Of a stretch of DNA of 6,919 bases, positions 1-6,909 are shown piece by piece (the stretch's first letter is position 1; each line of letters starts with the position of its first letter). Made by a program: the position numbers and the translations under genes. The notes under the pieces are model-generated. The model had not been told where the DNA came from. It worked only from the letters and a program-made list of their open reading frames with translations, and ran no database searches. Source of the DNA: Eubacterium sp. (GTDB taxonomy: Bacteria > Bacillota > Clostridia > Oscillospirales > Acutalibacteraceae); NCBI GenBank assembly GCA_029052085.1, contig JAIDJS010000142.1, forward strand, positions 1-6,919, given 5' to 3'.

Positions 1-677
1 ATTTGCAAATTGGCAGAGGCGAGCCTGTTCAGGATACTGCAAGAGTTCTTTCCCGCTATCTTGACGGAATTATGATCAGAACCTTCGAGCAGAAAGAGGT
101 TGAAGATTTGGCAGAATACGGCTCTATTCCGATTATCAACGGACTTACGGATTACTGCCACCCATGCCAGGTGCTTGCAGACCTTATGACCATCCGTGAG
201 CATAAAAATTCCTTTGACGGACTTAAATTCTGCTTTATCGGCGACGGAAACAATATGGCAAACAGCCTTATTGTCGGTGCAATCAAAATGGGTATGGAAT
301 GTGCAATTGCCTGCCCTGACGAATACAAGCCCGATGCCGAAATTATGAAATGGGCTGAAGAAAACGGCGTATTTACCTGCTCCTCCGATATCCTTGCCTG
401 TGCGAAAGATGCTGATGTTATTTACACAGATGTCTGGGCTTCTATGGGACAGGAAGAGGAAAAGGCAGAACGTGAAAAAATCTTTAAAGAATTTCAGATT
501 AATGACGAGGTTATGGCTGCCGCAAACGATGGTGCTATGGTGCTTCACTGCCTGCCTGCTCACAGAGAGGAAGAAATTACCGCTAAAGTATTTGAAGAGC
601 ATGCAGATGAAATCTTTGATGAAGCTGAAAACAGGCTTCACGCACAGAAAGCTGTATTAGTGAAATTATTAGGATGA
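1..677 (+). CDS. argF: Ornithine carbamoyltransferase, 5'-truncated by the window edge
   Basis: This enzyme transfers the carbamoyl group of carbamoyl phosphate to ornithine to make citrulline in cytoplasmic arginine biosynthesis. The reading frame is open from the window edge (first full codon at position 3) to TGA at 675-677. About 225 residues are present, against roughly 310 for the family, so the N-terminal ~80-90 residues with the carbamoyl-phosphate-binding STRTR motif lie outside. Visible family motifs are QIGRGEP followed by DTARVLSRYLDGIMIR, the HPCQ carbamoyl-phosphate motif (159-170), the Asp-x-x-x-Ser-Met-Gly ornithine-binding loop (SMG at 441-449) and the catalytic HCLPA motif (546-560). 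The SMG loop and HCLPA together favour ornithine over aspartate, putrescine or other carbamoyltransferases. carA starts 5 nt downstream, so the gene sits beside the source of its own substrate. The part seen is intact. The symbol argF (rather than argI or a catabolic arcB) is inferred from the biosynthetic neighbours. Confidence 0.95.
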   Translation, partial: LQIGRGEPVQDTARVLSRYLDGIMIRTFEQKEVEDLAEYGSIPIINGLTDYCHPCQVLADLMTIREHKNSFDGLKFCFIGDGNNMANSLIVGAIKMGMECAIACPDEYKPDAEIMKWAEENGVFTCSSDILACAKDADVIYTDVWASMGQEEEKAEREKIFKEFQINDEVMAAANDGAMVLHCLPAHREEEITAKVFEEHADEIFDEAENRLHAQKAVLVKLLG

Positions 678-682
678 TATAG

Positions 683-1759
683 ATGGATAACGAAAAAGTT
701 TATATATGCCTTGCAGACGGGCATATTTTTGAAGGAAAGCGCTTCGGTGCTGGCGGAAACATTGAGGGCGAGCTTGTTTTTACAACAGGTATGTGCGGCT
801 ACATTGAAACCCTTACCGATCCAAGCTATTACGGACAGATTGTTCTTCAGACATTTCCGCTTATAGGGAATTACGGCTTCATTGATGAGGACAGCGAAAG
901 CAAAAGGCCGTATATTTCCGCTTATATCGTCAGAGAAAAATGCGATAACCCGTCCAATTTCAGATGCGGAAAAACACTTGATGAATATCTTAAGGATAAT
1001 AATATCCCCGGCGTTTACGATGTTGACACAAGGGAAATTACTAAAATAATCAGAGAAAGCGGCGTTATGAACGCAAAAATTTGTTCTAACCCGAATTATG
1101 TTGATTATGACAAGCTAAAAGAATATTCCGTTAAAAATACGGTTGAGGCAACCTCTGTCAGCAGGCCTACACTGATTCCGAGTGAAGCGCATAAATACAA
1201 TGTTGTTCTTATTGATTACGGCAAAAAGGATAATATTGCAAACGAGCTTGCCAAAAGAGGCTGTAATGTAGCAGTTGTTCCCCACAACACAAAGGCTACA
1301 GATATCTTAAATCTGAATCCTGACGGGATTATGCTTTCAAACGGACCCGGCGACCCAAGCGAAAACACGGAATGTATTGAAGAATTAAAAAAGCTTATCG
1401 GCAAAAAGCCGTTATTCGGTATCTGCCTTGGTCATCAGCTTTTGGCGCTTGCAATGGGTGCAAAAACAGACAAGCTGAAATACGGACACAGAGGTACAAA
1501 CCAGCCTGTTAAAAACACAAAAACCGGCAGAACTTATATATCTTCACAAAATCACGGTTATGCTGTTTTAAACGACGATATTGAAAAATGCGGCGGTGTT
1601 ATAAGCTATATCAATGCAAACGACGGAACAAACGAAGGCATTGATTATCCGGATAAAAACGCATTTTCCGTTCAGTTTCATCCCGAGGCCTGCAGCGGAC
1701 CGCACGATACAAGATTTTTATTTGATAAATTTATAGCTATGATGGGAGGTAACGAATAA
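683..1759 (+). CDS. carA: Carbamoyl-phosphate synthase, small (glutaminase) subunit
   Basis: CarA hydrolyses glutamine and channels the ammonia to CarB for carbamoyl phosphate synthesis. The 358-residue product is a normal length for bacterial CarA. Residues ~5-135 form the N-terminal small-chain domain. Residues ~172-355 form a class I glutamine amidotransferase domain with SNGPGDP, the nucleophile elbow GICLGHQ (Cys248, codon 1424-1426), the SSQNHGYAV segment, and the FHPEA motif that supplies the His333/Glu335 pair of the catalytic triad. All catalytic residues are present. The ATG at 683 is preceded by AGGA (671-674) at 8 nt spacing, inside the end of argF. The start lies 5 nt after the argF stop, and the stop overlaps the carB start by one base, so translational coupling along the operon is likely. 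Only one CarAB copy is visible, so I cannot say whether it is arginine-specific or also serves pyrimidine synthesis. Confidence 0.97.
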   Translation: MDNEKVYICLADGHIFEGKRFGAGGNIEGELVFTTGMCGYIETLTDPSYYGQIVLQTFPLIGNYGFIDEDSESKRPYISAYIVREKCDNPSNFRCGKTLDEYLKDNNIPGVYDVDTREITKIIRESGVMNAKICSNPNYVDYDKLKEYSVKNTVEATSVSRPTLIPSEAHKYNVVLIDYGKKDNIANELAKRGCNVAVVPHNTKATDILNLNPDGIMLSNGPGDPSENTECIEELKKLIGKKPLFGICLGHQLLALAMGAKTDKLKYGHRGTNQPVKNTKTGRTYISSQNHGYAVLNDDIEKCGGVISYINANDGTNEGIDYPDKNAFSVQFHPEACSGPHDTRFLFDKFIAMMGGNE

Positions 1760-4700
1760 TGCCTCTTAATAAAGACATAAAAAAGGTGCTTGTAATCGGC
1801 TCCGGACCTATTGTTATCGGACAGGCTGCCGAATTTGACTATGCAGGTGCACAGGCATGCCGCGTACTTAAGGACGAGGGCATCGAGGTTGTTCTTATCA
1901 ACTCAAACCCTGCAACCATTATGACGGACAAGGCACTTGCAGACCACATCTATCTTGAGCCGCTTACTGTTGAAACGGTAAAAAGAATTATTGAAATAGA
2001 AAAGCCGGACAGTATTTTAGGCGGACTTGGCGGACAAACAGGATTAACCATTTCCATGCAGCTTGCAAAGGACGGATATCTTGACAAAATGGGCGTTCGC
2101 CTGCTTGGAACAGATGCAGAAGCGATTGACAAAGCCGAAGACAGACAGATGTTCAGAGATACAATGGTTAAAATCAATCAGCCTGTTGTCCCAAGTGATA
2201 TTGCAAATAATCTTGAACGCTCAAAGGAAATCGCAAACCAAATCGGTTACCCGGTTATTATTCGCCCTGCGTTTACCCTTGGCGGTGCAGGCGGCGGCGT
2301 TGCACACAACGAAAAGGAGCTTGAAGAGGTTGCAAAGCACGGCTTGATGCTTTCCCCTATTACACAGGTGCTTGTTGAAAAATACATTGCCGGCTGGAAA
2401 GAAATTGAGTTTGAGGTTATGAGGGACAGTGCAGGAAATGTTATCGCTGTCTGCTCTATGGAAAACTTTGACCCCGTAGGTGTTCATACCGGCGACAGCA
2501 TTGTTGTTGCTCCTGCCGTTACACTTGCAGACAAGGAATATCAGATGCTTCGTTCTGCTTCGCTTGATATTATTACCGAGCTTGGCATTGAGGGTGGCTG
2601 CAACTGCCAGTTTGCGCTCAATCCCGAAAGCTTTGAATACAGCGTTATTGAGGTTAACCCCCGTGTGTCCCGTTCATCAGCGCTTGCTTCAAAAGCAACA
2701 GGCTACCCCATTGCCAAGGTTACAACGAAAATTGCGCTTGGATACACGCTTGACGAAATCAGGAATGATGTTACGGGAAAAACCTGTGCCTGCTTTGAGC
2801 CGGCACTTGATTATGTTGTTGTTAAATTCCCGAAATGGCCGTTTGACAAATTCGTTAATGCTTCAAGAATGCTTGGCACACAGATGAAGGCTACCGGCGA
2901 GGTTATGAGCATTGCGCCTTCCTTTGAAATGGCAATTATGAAGGCTGTTCGCGGTGCTGAAATCGGTCTTGATACGCTCAACAACAAAGCGCTTGACGGA
3001 AAAAACGTTTCAGAGCTTCTTAAAAATCAAGATGATTTAAGACTTTTCAGTGTGTTTAAGGCACTGAAAAGCGGCATAACGCCTGAAGAAATCCACGAAA
3101 TCACAATGATTGATGAGTGGTTTTTATACAAGCTGAAAAACCTTGCAGATTATGAAAAGACAATTGAAAATTCCCCTATCAGCAAAGAGCAATACATTTA
3201 CGGCAAAAAGCTGGGCTATACCGATTCTGCCCTTGAAAAACTCAGCGGCGGCTCGCTTGCGTTCCACAGAGATGCCGTTTACAAAATGGTTGATACCTGC
3301 GGTGCTGAATTTGCAGCAGAAACCCCTTACTTTTATTCGACCTACGATACCGTTTGCGAAAGCAGAGCGCTTGAAAGAGCTGAGGATAAAAAACGAATTA
3401 TTGTTTTAGGCTCCGGACCTATCAGAATCGGACAAGGCATTGAATTTGACTATTCATCCGTTCACTGTGTGTGGACCTTAAAAGAGCTTGGCTACGAGGT
3501 TATCCTTGTTAACAACAATCCCGAAACGGTTTCAACGGATTTTGATACAGGCGACAGGCTTTATTTTGAGCCGCTTACACCGGAAGATGTTATGAGTATC
3601 ATCAAGGTTGAAAATCCGATTGGTGTTGTTGTAGCATTCGGTGGACAGACAGCGATTAAGCTTACCAAATTCCTTGACGAAAACAACATCAATATATTAG
3701 GCACATCTGCTGAAAGCATTGATATTGCCGAAGACAGAGAACGATTTGATGCACTGCTTGAGAGTTTTAATATATTCAGACCAAAGGGTTCATCGGTTAT
3801 GATCCTTGATGAAGCCTTAAAGGCTGCTAATGCGCTTACCTACCCTGTTCTGCTTCGCCCAAGCTATGTCATCGGCGGTCAGAATATGACGATTGCTTAC
3901 ACGGATGATGACGTTAAGCAATACATGCAGATTATTCTTTCACAGGGAATTGAAAATCCTGTCCTTATAGACAAATATATGATGGGAACTGAGCTTGAGG
4001 TAGACTGTATTTCAGACGGAACGGATGTTTTGATTCCCGGAATTATGGAGCATATTGAACGTGCAGGCATTCACAGCGGCGATTCCATTGCCGTTTACCC
4101 TCCATATAATTTACAGGATAAAATGCTTGAAAAAATCTGCGATGTATCCGAAAAGCTTGCTTTATCCCTTAAAACAAAGGGCTTAATCAACATTCAGTAT
4201 CTTATTTATCAGAATGAGCTTTATGTTATTGAGGTAAATCCGAGAGCATCAAGAACAATTCCTTATATCAGCAAGGTAACCGGTGTTCCTATGGTTGAGC
4301 TTGCAACAAAAATTATGGTTGGAGCAAAGCTTACAGAACTTGGTTTCGGTACGGGATTATACAGAACACCGCCATATTACGCTGTTAAAGTGCCTGTTTT
4401 CAGCTTTGAAAAGCTGAATGATGTAAACAGTCAGCTTGGTCCTGAAATGAAGTCTACGGGCGAAGTATTGGGCGTTGGCAAAAACCTGAACGAAGCACTC
4501 TTTAAGGGACTTGTTTCAGCAGGCTTCAGAGTCGACTTCCAGAAAAGAGAAAAGCACGGCGTACTTATTACAGTTACGAAGCAGGACAGATTTGAGATTG
4601 TTTCCCTTGCGAAAAAGCTGGATGATATCGGCGTTCAGATATGGGCGACACCCGAAACAGCCAAGGCAATAGAAAGCCTTGGAATTGATGTTAAGGTTGT

Positions 4701-5793
4701 AAATAAGCTTTATGAGGACAACTCCATTATGGAGCTTGTTGAAAGCGGAAAGCTTGATTATATTGTTTACACCGGCAAGAGTGATAAAAAAAGCATTGCC
4801 GATTACATCAGACTCTTCAACAGAGCAAATCAGCTTGGAATAGCTACGCTTACCTCGCTTGATACAGCGAATGCACTTGCAGATATCATTGCAAGCAGAT
4901 ACAATCAGCTTAATACGGAGCTTGTTGATATCAATAACATGCGTGATAAAAAAGGAATTCTGAAATTCAGCAAAATGCACGGAACGGGCGATGATTATAT
5001 TTTCTTCAACAATCAGTGCGGTATCATAACCTGCCCCGAAAGCTTTGCCATTGAATTTTCAGACAGACACAAGGGTATCGGCGGCGACGGAATTGTTCTG
5101 ATAGAAGAATCGGAAAATGCTGATGCTAAAATGAGAATTTTCAATATTGACGGCTCTGAGGGCAAAATGGCAGGAAACTCCATACGCTGTCTTGGCAAAT
5201 TCCTTTATGACAATGAACTTGTTAAAAAAGAAAATATGAAGATTGAAACAGCAAGCGGAATCAAAACACTGAAGCTGTTCACAAGAAACGGACTTGTTTC
5301 ATCCGTTACAGTTGATATGGGCAAGGCAGAATTCAAGCCAAGTTTAATCCCCGTTTCTCTTGACGGGGAAAGTATTATAAACAGAAAGGCCGTTTTCGGC
5401 GGCAAGGATTATAATATTACCTGTGTTTCGGTCGGTAATCCGCACTGTGTTGTTTTTGTTGACAATGTTGATAAAATAAACATTGAAGCGGTTGGACCGC
5501 AGTTTGAAACAAGCAGACTGTTCCCCGAAAGAATCAATACGGAATTCGTAAGAATCGTGAACAGCAGAACTCTGAAAATGAGAGTATGGGAGCGAGGAAA
5601 CGGCGAAACGCCTGCCTGCGGAACAGGCGCCTGTGCAGCAGTAGCTGCGGCAGTTGCAAACGGATACTGCAACAAGGGCGAGGATATAACGGTTAAGCTT
5701 CGGGGCGGCGATTTAATCGTGAATTACACAGATGAATGTATTACCCTTACGGGCGACTGCAACCTTGTTTATAAGGGCGAAATTGAATATTAA
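1759..5793 (+). CDS. carB: Carbamoyl-phosphate synthase large subunit fused to a C-terminal DapF domain
   Basis: This single 1344-residue frame holds a complete CarB followed by a diaminopimelate epimerase domain; CarB alone is usually ~1060-1075 residues. Residues 1-~400 are the carboxyphosphate half, an ATP-grasp with Arg169 in IIRPAFTLGGAGGG and Glu298/Asn300/Arg302 in EVNPRVSR. The oligomerisation region follows. Residues ~545-930 are the carbamoyl-phosphate half (GSGPIRIGQGIEFDY, Arg700 in LLRPSYVIGG, Glu825/Asn827/Arg829 in EVNPRASR). Residues ~933-1062 are the MGS-like allosteric domain, ending in ELVDINNMR. The link DKKGI (1063-1067) leads into the DapF-like domain at LKFSKMHG (1068-1344). 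CarB makes carbamoyl phosphate from bicarbonate, CarA-derived ammonia and two ATP, and its catalytic motifs look intact. The ATG overlaps the carA stop (TAATG), with GGGAGGT at 1744-1750 and 8 nt spacing. The CarB call is near certain. Whether the DapF part acts as an epimerase is uncertain. Confidence 0.96.
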   Translation: MPLNKDIKKVLVIGSGPIVIGQAAEFDYAGAQACRVLKDEGIEVVLINSNPATIMTDKALADHIYLEPLTVETVKRIIEIEKPDSILGGLGGQTGLTISMQLAKDGYLDKMGVRLLGTDAEAIDKAEDRQMFRDTMVKINQPVVPSDIANNLERSKEIANQIGYPVIIRPAFTLGGAGGGVAHNEKELEEVAKHGLMLSPITQVLVEKYIAGWKEIEFEVMRDSAGNVIAVCSMENFDPVGVHTGDSIVVAPAVTLADKEYQMLRSASLDIITELGIEGGCNCQFALNPESFEYSVIEVNPRVSRSSALASKATGYPIAKVTTKIALGYTLDEIRNDVTGKTCACFEPALDYVVVKFPKWPFDKFVNASRMLGTQMKATGEVMSIAPSFEMAIMKAVRGAEIGLDTLNNKALDGKNVSELLKNQDDLRLFSVFKALKSGITPEEIHEITMIDEWFLYKLKNLADYEKTIENSPISKEQYIYGKKLGYTDSALEKLSGGSLAFHRDAVYKMVDTCGAEFAAETPYFYSTYDTVCESRALERAEDKKRIIVLGSGPIRIGQGIEFDYSSVHCVWTLKELGYEVILVNNNPETVSTDFDTGDRLYFEPLTPEDVMSIIKVENPIGVVVAFGGQTAIKLTKFLDENNINILGTSAESIDIAEDRERFDALLESFNIFRPKGSSVMILDEALKAANALTYPVLLRPSYVIGGQNMTIAYTDDDVKQYMQIILSQGIENPVLIDKYMMGTELEVDCISDGTDVLIPGIMEHIERAGIHSGDSIAVYPPYNLQDKMLEKICDVSEKLALSLKTKGLINIQYLIYQNELYVIEVNPRASRTIPYISKVTGVPMVELATKIMVGAKLTELGFGTGLYRTPPYYAVKVPVFSFEKLNDVNSQLGPEMKSTGEVLGVGKNLNEALFKGLVSAGFRVDFQKREKHGVLITVTKQDRFEIVSLAKKLDDIGVQIWATPETAKAIESLGIDVKVVNKLYEDNSIMELVESGKLDYIVYTGKSDKKSIADYIRLFNRANQLGIATLTSLDTANALADIIASRYNQLNTELVDINNMRDKKGILKFSKMHGTGDDYIFFNNQCGIITCPESFAIEFSDRHKGIGGDGIVLIEESENADAKMRIFNIDGSEGKMAGNSIRCLGKFLYDNELVKKENMKIETASGIKTLKLFTRNGLVSSVTVDMGKAEFKPSLIPVSLDGESIINRKAVFGGKDYNITCVSVGNPHCVVFVDNVDKINIEAVGPQFETSRLFPERINTEFVRIVNSRTLKMRVWERGNGETPACGTGACAAVAAAVANGYCNKGEDITVKLRGGDLIVNYTDECITLTGDCNLVYKGEIEY
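4960..5793 (+). other. dapF: DapF-like (diaminopimelate epimerase) domain at the C-terminus of the CarB fusion
   Basis: Residues 1068-1344 (277 residues; free-standing DapF is ~275) align from end to end with DapF, which converts LL- to meso-diaminopimelate for lysine and peptidoglycan. Recognisable motifs in order are LKFSKMHGTGDDY (1068-1080), GIGGDGIVLIE, RIFNIDGSEGKMAGN (about 1127-1141), SVGNPHCV (His1229), ERINTEFV, VWERGNGETPACGTGACAAV (Cys1287, codon 5617-5619) and a C-terminal LTGDCNLVYKGEI. Both pseudo-symmetric halves are present, with no frameshift. Compared with E. coli/H. influenzae DapF (numbering from memory), the equivalents of Asn64, Asn157, His159, Asn190, Glu208, Arg209 and Cys217 are kept. 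The Cys73 equivalent is Ala1138 and the Asn11 equivalent is Asp1078. Cys1144, six residues on, matches the second Cys of the usual CGNGxRC. Family membership is clear; the exact activity is not. The symbol denotes homology only. No separate start codon with a well-spaced ribosome binding site is seen. Confidence 0.93.
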
Positions 5794-5798
5794 CATAG

Positions 5799-5832
5799 AA
5801 AAACAGGGTGCAATTAAGCATCCTGTTTTTTT
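5799..5832 (+). terminator. Rho-independent terminator, probably bidirectional
   Basis: A 13-nt left arm (5799-5811, AAAAACAGGGTGC) pairs with a right arm (5818-5830, GCATCCTGTTTTT) with a single G-T wobble and a 6-nt loop AATTAA. A run of seven T residues (5826-5832) closes it on the + strand. It begins 5 nt after the carB-dapF stop, so it most likely ends the arg/car operon. Read on the minus strand, the same stem is followed by TTTTT and lies directly after the stop of the convergent hydrolase gene (5837), so it can serve both transcripts. Confidence 0.9.
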
Positions 5833-5836
5833 ATAT

Positions 5837-6823
5837 CTACATATTCGCTTTAAAGAATTCCTCTATTTTATCAAACGGAATGATATCAGCAATATCATAC
5901 AAATCCGTATGCACTGCATCAGGGATAATCATAAGCTCTTTGTTGTCTTTATAAGCACTATTCATTATCATATTTTTATAAGCATCCTTGCTGAAATAGC
6001 AGGAATGCGCCTTTTCGCCGTGAAGCATTAATACGGCACTGCGGATTTCATTGCTGTATTTCAGAATCGGCATATTTATAAAGGACATACAGCCGGTAAC
6101 ATTCCAGCCTTCATTTGAATTCAAAGAGCGTTTGTGATAACCTCTGCCGGTTTTATAATAATCATAATAATCTTTAACAAAGAACGGCGCATCATCAGGC
6201 AGAGGATCAACAACTCCGCCGCCACGAACATAATTTCCCTCTTTATATTCCTTTGTTCTTTGTTCATTCAGAGCCTTTTTCTTCTCATAACGGGCATTTT
6301 CGCTATCCTCTTCATCAAAATATCCGTTTGCATTTACTCTGCTCATATCATACATCGTTGAAGTTACGGTTGCTTTGATTCGTGTATCAAGGGCTGCTGC
6401 ATTAAGAGCCATTCCGCCCCAGCCGCAGATACCGATAATACCGATTTTATCTGCATCAACATTATCCTGAACAGATAAGAAATCAACAGCTGCCTGAAAA
6501 TCCTCTGTATTGATATCAGGAGAAGCCATATATCTTGGCTCGCCTCCGCTTTCCCCTGTAAAAGACGGATCAAAAGCGATTGTTAAAAATCCTCTTTCTG
6601 CCATTGCCTGTGCATAAATCCCGGATGACTGCTCCTTTACTGCACCGAAAGGACCGCTTACTGCAATTGCAGGCAGCTTTCCACTTACATCCTTTGGCTC
6701 GTACAAATCGGCAGCCAGCGTAATACCATAGCGGTTATGAAAGGTTACCTTTCTGTGATTTACTTTATCACTTTTTGGGAAAGTTTTGTCCCATTCGTTT
6801 GCTAAATTAAGCTTTGTTTCCAT
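5837..6823 (-). CDS. Alpha/beta-hydrolase, YcjY/dienelactone-hydrolase-like, probable Cys nucleophile
   Basis: This is a 328-residue cytoplasmic alpha/beta-hydrolase with no signal peptide or membrane segment; its substrate is unknown. The fold is shown by GITLAADLYEP early on, the oxyanion-region stretch SGPFGAVKEQSSGIYA, DPSFTGESGGEP, the elbow IGICGWGGMALNAAALD (Cys133, codon 6427-6425), HGEKAHS (Glu270, a possible acid residue) and PDAVHTDLYD with the likely catalytic His305. A charged helical insertion (roughly residues 170-195) and an aromatic-rich segment (KDYYDYYKTGRGYH) form a probable cap. The set resembles YcjY-type and dienelactone-hydrolase-type proteins, where Cys replaces the usual Ser. 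Two ATGs are possible. The second (6823) lies 7 nt from GGAGG, whereas the first (6829) is only 1 nt from it, so I chose 6823. The gene converges on the car operon with 43 nt between the stops and appears to be a separate unit. Confidence 0.9.
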   Translation of the reverse strand: METKLNLANEWDKTFPKSDKVNHRKVTFHNRYGITLAADLYEPKDVSGKLPAIAVSGPFGAVKEQSSGIYAQAMAERGFLTIAFDPSFTGESGGEPRYMASPDINTEDFQAAVDFLSVQDNVDADKIGIIGICGWGGMALNAAALDTRIKATVTSTMYDMSRVNANGYFDEEDSENARYEKKKALNEQRTKEYKEGNYVRGGGVVDPLPDDAPFFVKDYYDYYKTGRGYHKRSLNSNEGWNVTGCMSFINMPILKYSNEIRSAVLMLHGEKAHSCYFSKDAYKNMIMNSAYKDNKELMIIPDAVHTDLYDIADIIPFDKIEEFFKANM

Positions 6824-6830
6824 AATCATT

Positions 6831-6835
6831 CCTCC
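6831..6835 (-). promoter_or_regulatory. Shine-Dalgarno site that decides the hydrolase start
   Basis: On the minus strand the leader reads GGAGG-AATGATT-ATG. GGAGG has ideal 7-nt spacing to the ATG at 6823 and only 1 nt to the ATG at 6829, so initiation at 6823 is favoured and the product loses two N-terminal residues (Met-Ile). Confidence 0.8.
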
Positions 6836-6880
6836 GTTATTTTTTCAAAACAATTATTATATAATTACTTCTTTAATTAT

Positions 6881-6909
6881 ATTTTATATTGAATTTTCAG
6901 AAATAGCAA
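6881..6909 (-). promoter_or_regulatory. Candidate sigma-A-type promoter for the hydrolase gene
   Basis: On the minus strand TTGCTA (6909-6904) is separated by 17 nt from TAAAAT (6886-6881). These match the -35 and -10 consensus at 4/6 and 5/6 positions and lie about 46 nt upstream of the ribosome binding site. A second -10-like TATAAT (6861-6856) has no good -35 partner. The region is very AT-rich, so chance matches are likely and this is only a candidate. Nothing else is recognisable in the 6836-6919 edge segment. Confidence 0.35.

Noticed and set aside
2480..2887. A 135-codon open frame in another + frame inside carB
   Set aside because: It overlaps the conserved first ATP-grasp domain, and its Leu/Arg-rich translation is typical of a shifted reading of a coding sequence. 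No ribosome binding site context supports it.
4936..4962. The fusion as a sequencing or assembly frameshift
   Set aside because: Adding a base would restore a carB stop (CGN TGA TAA), so this was considered. The present frame, however, reads cleanly through the CarB end and the link into the full DapF domain, and an indel would leave dapF without a good start codon and ribosome binding site. Read-level data would settle it.
4939..4977. Independent translation start for a separate DapF (ATG at 4939 or 4975)
   Set aside because: The nearest Shine-Dalgarno-like sequences (GGAG at 4917-4920, AAAGGA at 4951-4956) sit about 18 nt from these ATGs, which is too far. The CTG aligned with the DapF Met1 is only 3 nt from AAAGGA and is a rare start. 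A minor internal product cannot be excluded, but nothing in the sequence supports it well.
4516..4980. A 154-codon open frame on the minus strand inside carB
   Set aside because: It is fully antisense to the well-conserved MGS domain of CarB, and its translation (Cys- and Ile-rich) shows no recognisable family. It is best explained as a shadow of the real coding frame.
5732..6031. A + strand open frame of 99 codons across the carB-dapF 3' end and the terminator
   Set aside because: It overlaps the DapF motifs in a different frame, runs through the terminator and is antisense to the hydrolase. The product has no recognisable domain.
6823..6829. Hydrolase start at the upstream ATG (6829)
   Set aside because: GGAGG would be only 1 nt from this ATG, against 7 nt for the ATG at 6823.
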